DNA of 64,000 nt from Hepsetus odoe (GCA_017165825.1 CM029382.1:22752941-22816940), one strand, 5' to 3'. Numbered from the stretch's first letter, positions 14,901 to 24,430 are shown. Numbers and translations are program-made. The notes: generated by a model from the sequence alone, not told the origin.

Positions 14901-17900
14901 GTAATTGCTTAATTGCTTGATTAATTCATTGCAGATGTTGAATTTGTGCTACTTAAAGGTTCTGAATAAAGTTGCTAAATGCTCACGTTTAAATACATAC
15001 AAATGGATAATACGACTAGAATTCAAGGTGTTATCCATGTCAAATAGTCCAATGACTTTTGCCTCTCCCTAATGTAGACATTTTCACTCAGTGTAAATTC
15101 TGACACATACAATATTGACATATTACAAATCCAGCAATTAGATCTAATTCAACATGGTCAGTTCTTTTACCTGAGTGGTCTTAATTTTCCTTTGTGTTTT
15201 TTTTTTTTTTACCAGGAGCTGATCTACAAAGAGTTCTTCTCTCAGGGTGATCTGGTATGTGTGTGTGTTTCCACTCTTGCACAACATAACATAACATAAC
15301 ATCTCATCCCATCCCATCCCATCCCATCACATAATACAATTCCCTAGGTGATACCCTATGTTTAGTAACAATTCCCACATTAGACTAATGACATCTACAT
15401 AATATTTTATGACAAATTATAAAAATGCTAATTGATTTTGACAATGTAATAGCTATCATCAGTTTTGCCCAAGAAAGTGTGACAAAAGTAGATGTCTTTT
15501 GGAATAAACCGGTAAAAGGCTTATGGGGACTTAATGAAGGCGTATGAATGCTACCCTAGAGTAAAGTGTGACCCAGTACTTCCCAATGTCATGCATCATC
15601 TGGAGAGCTGAATCCCCAAAGCATTGGTAATGAAACTGAACCAACGCAGTGCCATACCATCAACACCTGATCCACAACACCCTCCAACATCAATACGTGA
15701 TTCACTACAACATTAACACCTGATCCACAACACCATCCAACAACATTAACACCTGATCCACAACACCCTCCAACATTAATACCTGATCCACAACATCCTC
15801 CAACATTAATACCTGACCCACAACATCCTCCAACATTAATACCTGACCCACAACACCCTCCAAACAACATGAATACCTGATCCACAACATCCTCCAACAT
15901 TAATACCTGACCCACAACATCCTCCAACATTAATACCTGACCCACAACACCCTCCAAAATTAATACCTAATCCACAACACCATTAAACAACATTAACACC
16001 TGATCCACAACACCATCCAACAACATTAACACCTGATCCACCACATCATCCAGCAACATTAACACCTGATCCACAACACCATCCAACAACATTAACACCT
16101 GATCCACCACATTATGCAACAACATTAACACCTTGACTCTCGCCATGGTACCTACATGCCTGAAGGCCTCCACCATCATTCCCGTCCCAAAAAGACCTGC
16201 CATAGACAGTCTCAATGATTACAGACCCATAGCTCTCACGTCTGTAATCATGAAGTGCTTAGAGCGACTGGTCTCCCAGCACATCAGAAACTGCCTTCCC
16301 CCAACCTTGGATCCCTACCAGTTTGCCTACAGAGCGAACTGATCCACCGAAGATGCCGTCGCTGTCACGCTACACAAAGCACTCAGTCACCTGGAGAACC
16401 GGAAGAGCTATGTGAGGATGCTCTTTGTGGACTACAGCTCAGCGTTCAACACACTCATCCCGGACATTCTAATCAATAAACTAATGCTCTTACAGATCTT
16501 ACTCTTACAGATCCCCCTTCCCACCTGCAGATGGATAAAACAATTTCTCACACACCATCCTCAATCCGTCAGTCTTGGGCATCACCTCTCTTCCTCACTC
16601 TAAGCACCGGCTCTCCCCAGGGCTGTGTGCTGAGCCCTCTACTGTACGCCCTGTATACCTTCGACTGCACTTCAACCCACCCAACAAACACCATCATCAA
16701 ATGTGCAGATGATACCACTGTGGTGGGGCTCATCTCAGATGGAGATGAGACAGCATACAGGGCTGAGGTGGAGAAACTGTCCCTCTGGTGCTCAGAGAAC
16801 AATTTGTCAATGAATGTCCTCAAAACTAAAGAACTGATCATGGACTTCAGGAAGCATAAGCATGACCATATCCCTCTGCTCATTGACGGAGAACATGTGG
16901 AAATTGTCACTAGCCTCAAGTTCCTGGGCACCTACATCTCAGCTGACCTTTCCTGGATTCACTACACAAAAGCTCTAGTAGAGAAGGCTCGACAGCGATT
17001 ATACTTCCTGCGTGTCCTTAGGAAAACCAAGCTGAACATGAAGTTGCTGCTGGCCTTCTATCACTCTTCTGTAGAGAGTGTACTCACATACTGTTTGGGA
17101 GTGTGGTATACGGGTTCCACAGTTGAGAACAGGAAGGCTTTGCAGGGGGTCATAAATGCCGCTCAAAAAATTATCGGCTGCCCCTTACCCTCCATATCTG
17201 AAATATCCACATCTCATTGCCGCAAGAAAATTAAAGCCATCATTGCAGATTCCTCACATCCCGCCCATCTGGCCCACCCACATGCAAGTTTGAACTGATG
17301 CCTTCAGGAAGGCGCTATAGATCCATCAAGTCACACACGACTAGATTTAAAAACAGTTTATTTCCATGGGCCATTCGAACACTCAGTAACTCAATAGCCT
17401 CCCCCCCAATGCTCCAAACACCACCAACACATACACACAGCACTTTAAATCTGGTTAGTATAAAATGTCTGTTTTTCTTTTATTGTGTTTTTGCTTTTAT
17501 ATGTATATATATTTATACGTGTCTGCTTTTATTTATTTATTTATTATTATTATTTTTTTAAATCTATTTTTAAAATCTTTTTTATCTATTTTTAAATCTA
17601 TTAATCTATTAAATAATGCATTGAAGTAGGGGAACCACCCCCCAATTTCGTTGTACATTGTACAATGACAATAAAGCCTATTCATTCATTCATAACACCT
17701 GATCCACTACACCATCCAACAACATTAATACCTGATCCACAGCACCACCCAACTACATAAATACCTGATCCACAACACCACCCAACTACATTAATACCTG
17801 ACTCACAACACCATCCAACAACATTAATACCTGACACCATCCAACAACATTAATACCTGATCCACAGCACCACCCAACTACATTAATACCTGATCCACAA

Positions 17901-19643
17901 CACCATCCAACAGCATTAATACCTGACTCACAACACCATCCAACAACATTAATACCTGACACCATCCAACAGCATTAATACCTGACCCACAACACCATCC
18001 AACATTAATAACTCACTGATGATGTAGTCAAATTCTCACAGCAACATTTCTGCCAAGAAAATCAGAGCAGCAAATTGATTTTTATAAGGAGACCTGGATG
18101 AGTAGAGGGCTACAGATTGCTGGACAATAATTTTATGTTTTGTTTGTTTGTTTTCATGTTTGTGTAGGAGAAAGCAATGGGGAACAGGCCCAGTGAGATG
18201 ATGGACAGAGAGAAGGCTTACATCCCTGAATTACAGATCAGCTTCATGGAACACATCGCAATGCCCATCTACAAGTGAGCCCACTCTCAGCTCAAATTGT
18301 AATGGTGGCGTGGTGCGGGAAGGACGTCTGTGCTGAGCCAGTGATCCAGAACATAACTTTATTAGCAATAGTAACTCAAAAAAGACACAAGGACCCTAAA
18401 AACCACCCATAACTTAAGGCTTCACCTCGTGAATGAACCCTGCTCTGTTCTGATTTAAATAGCAGCCCCAATGAAGCACACCTGTGCCTTCATGAGCTCA
18501 GGTGTGCCCAGTCAGAACAGAGTACATGCTACCGTGAACCAAACAAACCCAAACCATGACACAAATACATCAAAGTTAAATGAAATATCATTGCATCATT
18601 ATATATATATATATATATTAGAAATTTTTTTTTAAAAGTGGTCAAAATTAAATGAAAATTTGGTTGATATTCTCAAAAACCTCCAGCCATGTGTTTAGTT
18701 TAAGGAGAGGTTTGGAGATAATAAAACTAAAGCTGTTCTCCATTAAATCACAGTTCATCATTTATATGTTATTACTGTCCATACTACGCAGATATTTACC
18801 TTCCTACATGAATTACTTATATTTTTTGCAGTTTATGGTACTTTTAATACTCATTTTGTAAACACAGATTAATTTGTGAATCACTCGCTACACAATTTAG
18901 AAAGTCTGAATAACAAAAAAAGAAAAAATGTTCACAAATGTTTACAATATTGTCATTTTATGTATTACAAAAACAAATGAATAATTAGTGCTACATTTGA
19001 ATCCATGTATTTTTCTATTTCACCCCTTTTTATTATGAAACCTTAACAACAATAAAAGGAAAAAAAGAAAATATTGTCACAATTAAGATTTTTAAGCTGC
19101 CATACTTAAAAAAAAAAAAAAAAAAAAGGAAAATAAATACTCAACCTCTTCACAATATGCAACTATTGTTAATATATCTGATTTTGCAGCTTTTATAAAT
19201 GTTTCATGAAAATACGTTTAAAGAATGTATTAAAAATGTAATTAAAATTTGTAAATGTCATCATTTCCTTTTCTAATCTGTGTAATAGTCACTTTTAGTT
19301 ATTCGGAAAAAATAAATATTGCTAAATAAATATAAAAAAATACAGAAAGTTACAGTTTAATTAATGTTTTGATTGACGCTATGCAATCTTGAAATGTCCC
19401 TCTGTCAGGCTACTGCAGGAGATCTTCCCTCTGTCGGCTGAACTTTATGAACGTGTGGCGGCCAATCGAGAGCAATGGTCCAAAGTCTCTCATAAGTTCA
19501 CCATCCGAGGGTTGCCCAGCAACAACTCCTTGGACTTTCTGGACGAGGAGTATGAGCTGATGCAAGCCCAGGGCGCGTTTGGCGACGATACCCAACGCAT
19601 GAACGGCTGCTTGGAGGACGAGTGTGGCAGGAAAGACCAGTGA
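895..19643 (+). CDS. pde2a: cGMP-stimulated 3',5'-cyclic phosphodiesterase 2A (partial, 16 exons)
   Basis: Hydrolyses cAMP and cGMP; cGMP binding to GAF-B stimulates the catalytic domain in this family. Coding exons: 895-934, 1255-1318, 3106-3187, 4396-4570, 5510-5622, 6055-6255, 7633-7703, 9664-9786, 10145-10232, 11073-11120, 13296-13370, 13473-13572, 14231-14343, 15216-15254, 18168-18274, 19409-19643. They total 1674 nt, every junction is in phase and there is no internal stop, giving 557 residues. GAF-B spans about residues 1-190 with its NKFDE signature (N130, K131, F137, D141, E142). The catalytic domain shows HNWMH (264-268), the metal site H304-D305, D416, and the purine-binding Q467 with F470. 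The upstream N-terminus and GAF-A exons are outside the window. The last residues (NGCLEDECGRKDQ) differ from the short mammalian tail. Identification by residue-level recall of the family; very secure. Confidence 0.97.
960..1115. repeat. (TTGA)n-like low-complexity tract
   Basis: Imperfect runs of 'attgattgattg' and 'ggttggttg' just after the first pde2a exon in the window. No other content. Confidence 0.7.
1255..1318 (+). CDS. pde2a: pde2a exon: start of GAF-B
   Basis: Encodes DDVSVLLQEIIVEARNLSNAE and two bases of the next codon. Acceptor follows a (TC)n tract; donor is 'gtgagt'. Confidence 0.94.
1590..2520 (-). mobile_element. Degraded Tc1/mariner-like transposon
   Basis: The minus strand holds transposase fragments typical of fish Tc1 elements: 'CIVPAVKHGGDV' near 2180 and 'SRGGYL' near 1830. 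The outer ends 'acactacgcagtgac' and 'ctggcccgtagtgta' look like eroded terminal inverted repeats. Frameshifts and deletions make it inactive. Family assignment is by motif recall. Confidence 0.6.
2521..3100. other. Intron sequence, nothing recognised
   Basis: pde2a intron. I see no exon, RNA gene or clear repeat apart from short AT-rich stretches. Confidence 0.5.
3106..3187 (+). CDS. pde2a: pde2a exon: GAF-B
   Basis: Completes the split Ile codon and continues CSVFLLDRVSHELVAKVFDG then GVVNEDE. Acceptor 'ctcag', donor 'gtaagg'. Confidence 0.94.
3690..4370. repeat. Minisatellite of ~45-bp degenerate units
   Basis: Units built on 'cagagtcttgaga', 'tctgacttgcatctcagag' and 'ccctgagatctga' recur about 15 times, ending just before the GAF-B core exon at 4396. 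Units differ in length and sequence, so the array is old. Confidence 0.75.
4396..4570 (+). CDS. pde2a: pde2a exon: GAF-B core
   Basis: Encodes the cGMP-pocket region including RIPADQGIAGHVATTG, FYRGVDDSTGFRTRN and ILCFPI. Ends in phase 1 at a 'gtactg' donor. Confidence 0.96.
4953..4987. repeat. (TG)n microsatellite
   Basis: Uninterrupted TG dinucleotide run in a pde2a intron. Confidence 0.9.
5510..5622 (+). CDS. pde2a: pde2a exon: GAF-B NKFDE motif
   Basis: Encodes EVIGVAELVNKTNGPWFNRF then DEDLATAFSIYCGISIAH. This carries the NKXnFX3DE signature needed for cyclic-nucleotide binding by GAF domains. Confidence 0.96.
6055..6255 (+). CDS. pde2a: pde2a exon: connecting helix and linker to catalytic domain
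   Basis: Encodes SLLYKRVHEAQFRSHLANEM onward to FTYTPRSLPDDSTPM. The reading frame requires a weak donor, 'gtcagc', after the final ATG. The neighbouring exon joins in phase, so the boundary is probably right. Confidence 0.94.
6680..7575. repeat. Minisatellite of ~22-bp units
   Basis: About 35 degenerate copies of 'tcagttattgccatatttac' variants (also ctcagttactagcat and ctcagatactaccac) fill this intron up to the exon at 7633. Spacing is regular at 20-24 bp. Confidence 0.8.
7633..7703 (+). CDS. pde2a: pde2a exon: catalytic domain N-terminal part
   Basis: Encodes GILSMFEDMGFINTYKIDLH then TLA and two bases. Acceptor 'tttccag', donor 'gtatac'. A (TC)n tract running into an assembly gap follows. 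Confidence 0.94.
7731..7758. repeat. (TC)n microsatellite at gap edge
   Basis: Pure TC run immediately downstream of a pde2a exon, running into the N gap. The gap probably reflects collapse or failure across this tract. Confidence 0.85.
7759..7992. other. Assembly gap (234 N)
   Basis: Run of N in an intron. It does not interrupt a pde2a exon because the exons on each side join in phase. Confidence 0.99.
7993..8310 (+). repeat. Dispersed fish repeat, SINE-like
   Basis: Starts 'gtgggcaacacagtggcacg' and contains 'gttgcctcacagcgagaagg', 'gtggagtttg' and 'gtgatggact'. These are landmarks of a very common teleost interspersed repeat. Degraded; family name not certain. Confidence 0.55.
8655..8760. 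repeat. (TC)n microsatellite and pyrimidine tract
   Basis: Pure TC run of about 50 bp followed by a TC-rich tract to about 8850. Confidence 0.9.
9045..9175 (+). repeat. Degraded tRNA-headed SINE fragment
   Basis: Contains 'tcatgggtcaaatcccaaac' (a B-box-like element) and then 'aggtaccaccaaacaaggta'. This resembles the better preserved copy at 9968-10105. Confidence 0.45.
9385..9545 (+). repeat. Degraded tRNA-headed SINE fragment
   Basis: A-box-like 'gcagccttaatggtttt' and B-box-like 'gggtgttcaatccccagg' in the spacing of a tRNA-derived head, followed by 'gctcttggacaagtcacc'. Confidence 0.45.
9573..9650. repeat. (TG)n microsatellite
   Basis: Long TG run ending 14 bp before the pde2a exon at 9664, so it sits in the acceptor region. 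Confidence 0.92.
9664..9786 (+). CDS. pde2a: pde2a exon: catalytic HNWMH motif
   Basis: Encodes [20 protein letters not shown] then FSVSHFCYLLYKNLELSNYL. Contains the catalytic acid/metal histidine motif HNxxH. The acceptor follows a long (TG)n tract. Confidence 0.96.
9968..10105 (+). repeat. tRNA-derived SINE
   Basis: A-box-like 'tgccctagtggttaatgag' and a good B box 'gggttcgaatcccagg' about 35 bp downstream. The body reads 'ccaaggtacccttgagcaac'. Inserted just upstream of the HD-motif exon. Not a tRNA gene: it has no cloverleaf 3' half. Confidence 0.6.
10145..10232 (+). CDS. pde2a: pde2a exon: catalytic HD metal motif
   Basis: Encodes DIEILALFVSCMCHDLDHRG then TNNSFQVAS. CHDLDHRGTNN is the hallmark of mammalian-type class I PDEs. 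Confidence 0.96.
10311..11047. other. Intron sequence, nothing recognised
   Basis: pde2a intron. Pyrimidine-rich around 10690-10800; no exon or named repeat supported. Confidence 0.5.
11073..11120 (+). CDS. pde2a: pde2a exon: 16-codon catalytic exon
   Basis: Encodes QSVLAALYSSEGSVME with phase 0 at both ends; acceptor 'tttgcag', donor 'gtaaac'. Confidence 0.95.
11187..11255. repeat. (CA)n microsatellite
   Basis: CA-rich run interrupted by 'cgcacgcacg' and 'caaacacac', shortly after the exon at 11073-11120. Confidence 0.85.
11445..11795 (-). repeat. Possible degraded LTR-like repeat
   Basis: Minus strand starts near 'tgtcaggcttctc' and carries 'aataaagtt' near its far end, as in LTRs with a poly(A) signal. 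No target duplication found, so the call is weak. Confidence 0.3.
11929..11978. repeat. Compound (TG)n(AG)n microsatellite
   Basis: TG run passing directly into an AG run. Confidence 0.9.
11979..13290. other. AT-rich intron, no gene seen
   Basis: pde2a intron. From about 12540 to 13160 it is very AT-rich, with recurring 'caattaa' and 'aagtaa' words. No conserved reading frame. Confidence 0.5.
13296..13370 (+). CDS. pde2a: pde2a exon: catalytic domain
   Basis: Encodes RHHFAQAIAILNTHGCNIFE then KFSRK; phase 0 at both ends. Confidence 0.95.
13473..13572 (+). CDS. pde2a: pde2a exon: catalytic domain
   Basis: Encodes [20 protein letters not shown] then HLRIFKDLQKMAE. Only about 100 bp of intron separates it from the previous exon. 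Confidence 0.95.
13735..13905 (-). repeat. SINE-like fragment (antisense)
   Basis: Carries the reverse of the SINE body seen at 9968 ('cttgctcaagggtgccttgg') then 'actggactgggactcacg'. Confidence 0.45.
13940..14125 (+). repeat. tRNA-headed SINE copy
   Basis: Head 'caacagtggccttggcct', B-box-like 'tgggttcaaatcctggacc', then 'gtacccttgagcaaggtacc'. It lies about 170 bp from the antisense copy, making a near-inverted pair. Confidence 0.5.
14231..14343 (+). CDS. pde2a: pde2a exon: metal-binding Asp
   Basis: Encodes VGYNPRSQTHRSLLLCLLMT then SCDLSDQTKGWKTTRKIA. The Asp of SCDLSD is the second metal ligand. The Asn/His-rich loop before LLLC differs from the mammalian sequence. Confidence 0.94.
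14344..15215. other. AT-rich intron, no gene seen
   Basis: pde2a intron with many variants of 'ttactgaataatttattgtag' between 14450 and 14930, a loose AT-rich tandem pattern. No exon visible. Confidence 0.5.
15216..15254 (+). CDS. pde2a: pde2a exon: 13-codon catalytic exon
   Basis: Encodes ELIYKEFFSQGDL; preceded by a poly-T tract and 'accag', followed by 'gtatgt'. Confidence 0.94.
15280..15335. repeat. Short pentamer repeats
   Basis: 'cataacataacata' followed by 'catcccatcccatccca'. Confidence 0.85.
15660..16131. repeat. ~30-bp minisatellite, left block
   Basis: Roughly 15 copies of a unit close to 'acattaatacctgatccac' plus 'aacaccatccaac'. It continues after the LINE at 17695-18010, so the two blocks are one array split by insertion. 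Confidence 0.9.
16132..17694 (+). mobile_element. 5'-truncated L2/CR1-clade LINE with reverse transcriptase remains
   Basis: Encodes reverse transcriptase pieces: 'NDYRPIALTSVIMKCLERLV', 'LFVDYSSAFNTLIPD', 'GSPQGCVLSPLLYALYT', then 'IIKCADDTTVVGL', where the usual first residue of the FADD-type catalytic motif is Cys. Several frameshifts and a stop break the frame. The 3' end reads 'tttcgttgtacattgtacaa', 'gacaataaagcctattc' and a short ATTC repeat, the usual tail of this fish LINE group. Flanked by 'aacacct' on both sides. Inactive. Confidence 0.85.
17695..18015. repeat. ~30-bp minisatellite, right block
   Basis: Same unit as 15660-16131 ('taatacctgatccacaacac'), about 10 copies, resuming directly after the LINE tail. 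Confidence 0.9.
18168..18274 (+). CDS. pde2a: pde2a exon: purine-binding Gln
   Basis: Encodes EKAMGNRPSEMMDREKAYIP then ELQISFMEHIAMPIY. Contains the invariant Gln and the Phe clamp (Q..F) of the nucleotide pocket. Confidence 0.96.
18298..18561 (-). mobile_element. Solo LTR, Ty3/gypsy-like
   Basis: Minus strand begins 'tgtcatggtttgg' and ends 'ccattaca' (TG..CA). It carries a TATA-like 'tatttaaatc' and a poly(A) signal in 'gctaataaagtt'. A perfect 5-bp target duplication, CAAAT, abuts it (18293-18297 and 18562-18566). No internal region, so a recombination-derived solo LTR. Related in layout to the LTR at 43190-43462. Confidence 0.8.
18562..19405. other. AT-rich intron, no gene seen
   Basis: Last pde2a intron after the solo LTR. 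Holds an (AT)n run near 18600 and a poly-A run near 19108. Confidence 0.55.
19409..19643 (+). CDS. pde2a: pde2a terminal coding exon
   Basis: Encodes LLQEIFPLSAELYERVAANR, then KVSHKFTIRGLPSNNSLDFL and DEEYEL, ending NGCLEDECGRKDQ and TGA. The body is strongly conserved; the last ~25 residues are lineage-specific. Confidence 0.95.
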
Positions 19644-22600
19644 CACCCCAGAGGTCATCCTGCCAACAGGCGGGATCAAAAATCGGTTGGTGCCTCACTG
19701 ATGAATCGCCCTGGAAAAAGTGCCACTTTTCCGATGGCACTGCCGAGGCATTTTTTGGGACCGTAGAGTTGAGACACTGGAGTGTGGGATGGGGACGAAT
19801 ATGCTGCAGCTAATGATGTCATTTTCAGCCATTCAAACCATTTGTGTGAAAGGAACATTGCACTCTTAGAGAGAACAGTGTGTAGCCTCATGATTTTTTT
19901 TCCCCATTTTTTGTAAAAAGCGCATAAAAAAAACCACAAAAAGCAGAATGTTCTGTAAAGTTGACTTCATTTTGATAGTTGAACAAAAGCCACATGCGTT
20001 GTTTTATATTCTGTCCTGTAAACATAAAAATCGCCTCTTAATGTTCATGTAAAATGTACAAAGGTGGATTATAAAAAATCAAACATTTATAAATATTAGG
20101 ACAGTTTTCTCATGTGGAAATGTCATTGCTAGTTAGCTGCTCAGTTTTACATGCCAAACATGGTCACTGTTGTTTGAACAATGTCACGACAATCAAGCCA
20201 TCGCCCAACACAAGACCACTGGACAAACAACTTTCATCCAAATCAATGAAGCTCGCTTGATTTCGATTCAGGCTAGCTAGCTTTATTAGCCTAAAAATAA
20301 AATCTAATCCACCTGTTATCTTATGCAAAACTTTGGCTCCCTTCGTCAAATCACAATTTTTTGAGTGAAAGTGAAAATGAACATATACCCTTCACGTAGA
20401 AACACTTGTATTGTAAATTGACTAAGTTTAATATAACATAAAACAAAATGTAAAATGGGCACAAGTTATATTTAGTACGCTGAATGTAATTTGACCATGA
20501 GTGTTTAAATTCATTGAAAAAGTGCTTTAGGTGTCGCATCTTTTATGCCCTTTATATATTTTTCTCTATGTTATGAGCCTCACCTTAGCTGGGTCAGTTG
20601 CAAGAAACATCAAGTCTGGCATAAACCACAGTTTTGGTTCCAATATACTTTAGCCTGAAGGTCTAGGTCCACTTCTGAGACATTCCTGTTCTGTATGGTG
20701 TCTTGCGGACACCCTTTAAGGCACGGTGGAAAAGCTTACATATTGGGCTGAATAATTCACAATTTTTAATGAATTCAAAAAGAAATATGATAATCAATTC
20801 ATTCACAGAATTGGATTTTACAGCCCTAGTACAGTTTCTCAGAGTGAAGATTTGTGAAAGATTCCTGGCCAGTTTCACAGTGAATGATAGTAATATAGGA
20901 AATTTCCTATTTTTAACTGTGTTGGTTGTTTTAAATTTTTTTAATATGATCTGAGTCAACTTCCAAAAGCGTAATACCAAGTGTTGCTAATAACATAGTT
21001 ACATAGTTACAATGTACATAATTACACAATTTCATCACTTTTTACTGTAATTACTACTAGTAATAAGGTAATTACATGTAATACATACATGTACATACAA
21101 GTTAATACAAGACACATAATAACAAAAGCTGTAATGTATTCCTTCTGCATCATTGAGTACCAGCAGTTACACTGTTGTTGGTCAAGTGTTCTTACATAAT
21201 TATTGATACAATAGTGGAACCCAACTCTCTCAGTCAACAGGCCTTGGATTCTACCTTTATTCTCACCCGCCAAACTCCTTGTTTGTTGCGACTGACCACA
21301 GCAACCTTATCGCTAGGTTCCACTCAACGGGAATCCCAGTGGGATCTGTGTTGCCATTGGTTGGTAAAAGGGGTTGCAAAGTGTATATAATGATGGTGGA
21401 GGAACTTTAAGGGCTACACAGCCCGCTGAGGCATGTGAAGAGGTTTATTTCTCAGGCTGGCAGAATATGTATAAACATGGATTTGCCTTATCATGTATGT
21501 GTTGCCTTCCTGATGGGTTGTAAAGACACGGAATATACACTGTATGAAAACATAGGCATTTGTACAGCTCTAAATCTATATATATGCAGACATGTTTGCA
21601 CAGGTGAGGGGGTAAAGGCGTTTGCCAGAGACAGAGGAGGATGCAAGATGAGAATGATCTGGTCTGCATTTAGGCCACTAGATTGAATTATTGTAGGACC
21701 ACAGTAAGACCACATTTGAAAGATCTGAATTGAAAAGACCATATTTGTGTTCACACAGATCTGTAAAAATTGGATTAATACCTTTAGACATTCAAAGAAG
21801 GTTCAAGTGTGGTGAAAGTCTAGAAGCAGGACACTTGCCAGTGGACCAAGAGATTCCTGAATAAGACCCTCAACCCCAAGTTTGCTTCAGGGTTCCTGTA
21901 AGTAGGAAATGGAAGTTGCTCTGGAGTTTCTGCTAAATCCCAAAAATGTAAACATCATAGTCGAATTAGGTCCAATAAATTGGTTAAATAAACTCTGGAT
22001 TGCAATTCTTAACATCAAATTAATTTTTCAATATTTAGACCAAGACTTGGCTGTCAAATTCATTCAGGAGACAAAGAACTGTTGGAACTGTTGGCGTCCA
22101 GCACTTTCTCACCTTTGCCAACATGGTCGTGATGCAGCTTTCCATTTGTGTAACTACTGTATCTCAAAGGCAGAGTGACACACTGAACGCTGGGCTGAAA
22201 TATTCCCGCATGAGCCATAATCTCAAACGTCACACAGGATTTGCTTAGCAGACCTGGCTTTGCAGGTACACAACAAAGAAGCGTCAAAGGGTTCCCTCCA
22301 TACAACCCGTTTTGCTTCAGCTTTGTTCAAAGAATCTCTGAGAAAACCATGTCCATATGAGGAGCCCTAGAGGCACCATCATTTTTAAGAGTGCCCAAAG
22401 ATCTTTCAGTGGATGACCCCTGTCAACGGTGGAGTTTAAGTCACGTCTTGCTGATAAAATGATAAATGTGACGCTTTTTTTTTTTTTAAGCAACAAATGG
22501 CTTAGGCTTGAGTGTGCTCATGTTTTTCTATTGATTTCTACTGTATTCAATCCAGGTAGCTCTGAAAAAACAATGTAAATGCTGGCAGTTGACTTGAATC

Positions 22601-22990
22601 TTTATTGTTTTGATGCTTTCTTACAGTGTTTCCTATCCATTTCTCCATGCTGTATTTTGAACATTATTACAAATATTCTGTTGTTTTTCTGCCTTCAATC
22701 TCTCGTGCAATATGCCATTCCTGCATCACTGAGTTTGAACATGTGTAAATAATGTGTTTTTAAATTATTACTTTTTACACATACTTTGACGAATATATTT
22801 TACGGTATATTTGTTTGTGACTGTAGGTGGCAATGAATTCTGATTTTATTTCTTCTTCTTCTTCTTCTTCTTCTTCTTCTTCTATTAATAACAAAACATT
22901 CTCGTGCCAACCCCTCTCCTTTGGAGAATGCGTCATTCTCTTCAACTTTATGTAAATATGAATTTAAATAAATGTTTATTCTATGTAATT
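19644..22990 (+). other. pde2a: Probable pde2a 3' UTR and downstream DNA
   Basis: No conserved reading frame follows the pde2a stop. AT-rich with many TTTATT/ATTTA words. A canonical AATAAA lies at 22967-22972; another is near 20295. Which site is used cannot be told from sequence. The stretch includes a (TTC)n run at 22846-22884 and a SINE-like scrap near 21860-21950, so part may be intergenic. Confidence 0.4.
22846..22884. repeat. (TTC)n microsatellite
   Basis: Perfect TTC trinucleotide run. Confidence 0.92.
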
Positions 22991-23149
22991 AAAAGATGAA
23001 ATGTACACATTATTTTATCTGTTTAAATGGTTAGTATGTAACTACAGTTTTTGGTCTTTCTTTACTGATGAAATATTTTTTCTTTTTTTAGAAAAAAAGT
23101 TTAGTTTTTGAATTTTATTGACATGGAAGCCTTCTGGATTTAATTGATA

Positions 23150-23735
23150 AACATTAGGATTAAAAATCACAATTTTTCCTAGATATCAAACATTTTTTTT
23201 TTTGACCATTCTCAAATGTCCTTAATTTTCATGCAAGCACGCCAAAAATGCCTGTCCGTGGAGTTTTAGGATGTTTCGTTGAAATTTTTTATGGAACATT
23301 GTTTTAAAAGGTGCACAAAATTGGTTCCACTCTGAAGAAAAATGGTCAAATTTCAGAAAACACATTTTCATTTTACTTAATCTTTGATTAGGACAGTCCA
23401 AATAATCCATCAACACCAAATTTTGAAAATTGTCTTATCTTTGTAGATCTTTTTGACTGTTCTCAAAAGTCTTTAAATTCCATATAATCACATTTAAATT
23501 CAGTAAAAATATGCCTGACCATGGATTTTCAAGATGTTTTGTTGCATTTTTGCAAAAATAAGTAAGGCATTACCTTCATGGGCATTCTGGGACTATTCTC
23601 AAATGTCCTTCAAGTTTAACGGTTGCACAAGATTGGTTACACTCTGAAGAAAAATCACCATGTTTCAGAAAATACACTTTTACTTAAAAAGTACAGTACA
23701 ATCCAAACAATCTATTAACGTCCTTCAAAGCTCCA
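23150..23735. repeat. Satellite-like tandem repeat, ~330-bp degenerate units
   Basis: Two degenerate units share phrases such as 'ctcaaatgtccttca', 'acactctgaagaaaaat' and 'atttcagaaaa'. The same family forms the larger array at 44337-46010. Confidence 0.65.
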
Positions 23736-23953
23736 CAAGGAACCCGGCACTATCTAGCCCCTGGGCACTGGACTACTGAGCTGGGATTCTGGAATCACCA
23801 CTCACTCCCTTTATCTGTTTCACCTGATTTCCTTTACCTGCAGCAGTCTCTGTTTTAGAGTTGCCAGCCCCACCCCACCTTGCCCATTCTTTGTTGATCC
23901 CTATGGTGTGTTTTTGTTGGTTTTCTATGAATCCTTAATTAAAAGAGTTAGTT

Positions 23954-24430
23954 TTGTTCTCGCCATGCAGTTGTGCCTCCCTGTCTCTTTGTCCTGCATA
24001 TGCCAATTTGACAGGACATGTTGGACATGCCAGGCCAGTGCATTTAGATGACGTCCTCAAATATTCTAAATCATACTCCGAGCATGTTGCTCAGCTCAGG
24101 TCACTACTCTCCTGGCTCCACTCACAGGGGTTCTACTTCAAGAACAAGTGTTACTTTCACTGCTCTGAGATTTCCTTCATTGGCTACCATATTGGCCTGA
24201 AGGGGTTGGAGATGGAGAGGTGTAAATTAAAAGCTATGTCAGAATGGCTCGAGCCACAATCTATGGGCAATTGCAAAGGTGTCATGGATATACTCATTTC
24301 TACCCATTTTTAAGCAGTTTTAGCACTGTGGCAGCTCCCTTCAACTCATTGTTGTGAGTCAAATCATCATTGTTAAGGTGGACTCCTTCCATGGTCTGAA
24401 AAAGCATTTCACCTCAGCTGTGTGCTGAAG
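23954..24430 (+). mobile_element. Ty3/gypsy reverse transcriptase remnant
   Basis: Encodes 'VHLDDVLKYSKSYSEHVAQL' then 'SFIGYHIGLKGLEMERCKLK'. This is the catalytic LDD block of gypsy RT and the segment after it. Weak similarity continues to about 24430 ('AAPFNSL'-type linker). Likely the same family as the fragments at 40472-41460. Confidence 0.7.

Noticed and set aside
21175..21450. TATA-like 'gtatataatg' near 21380 as a promoter
   Set aside because: No supporting exon or reading frame follows.
19389..22990. Short frames downstream of pde2a as separate genes
   Set aside because: All are under 90 codons, lack splice context and similarity, and lie in AT-rich probable 3' UTR.
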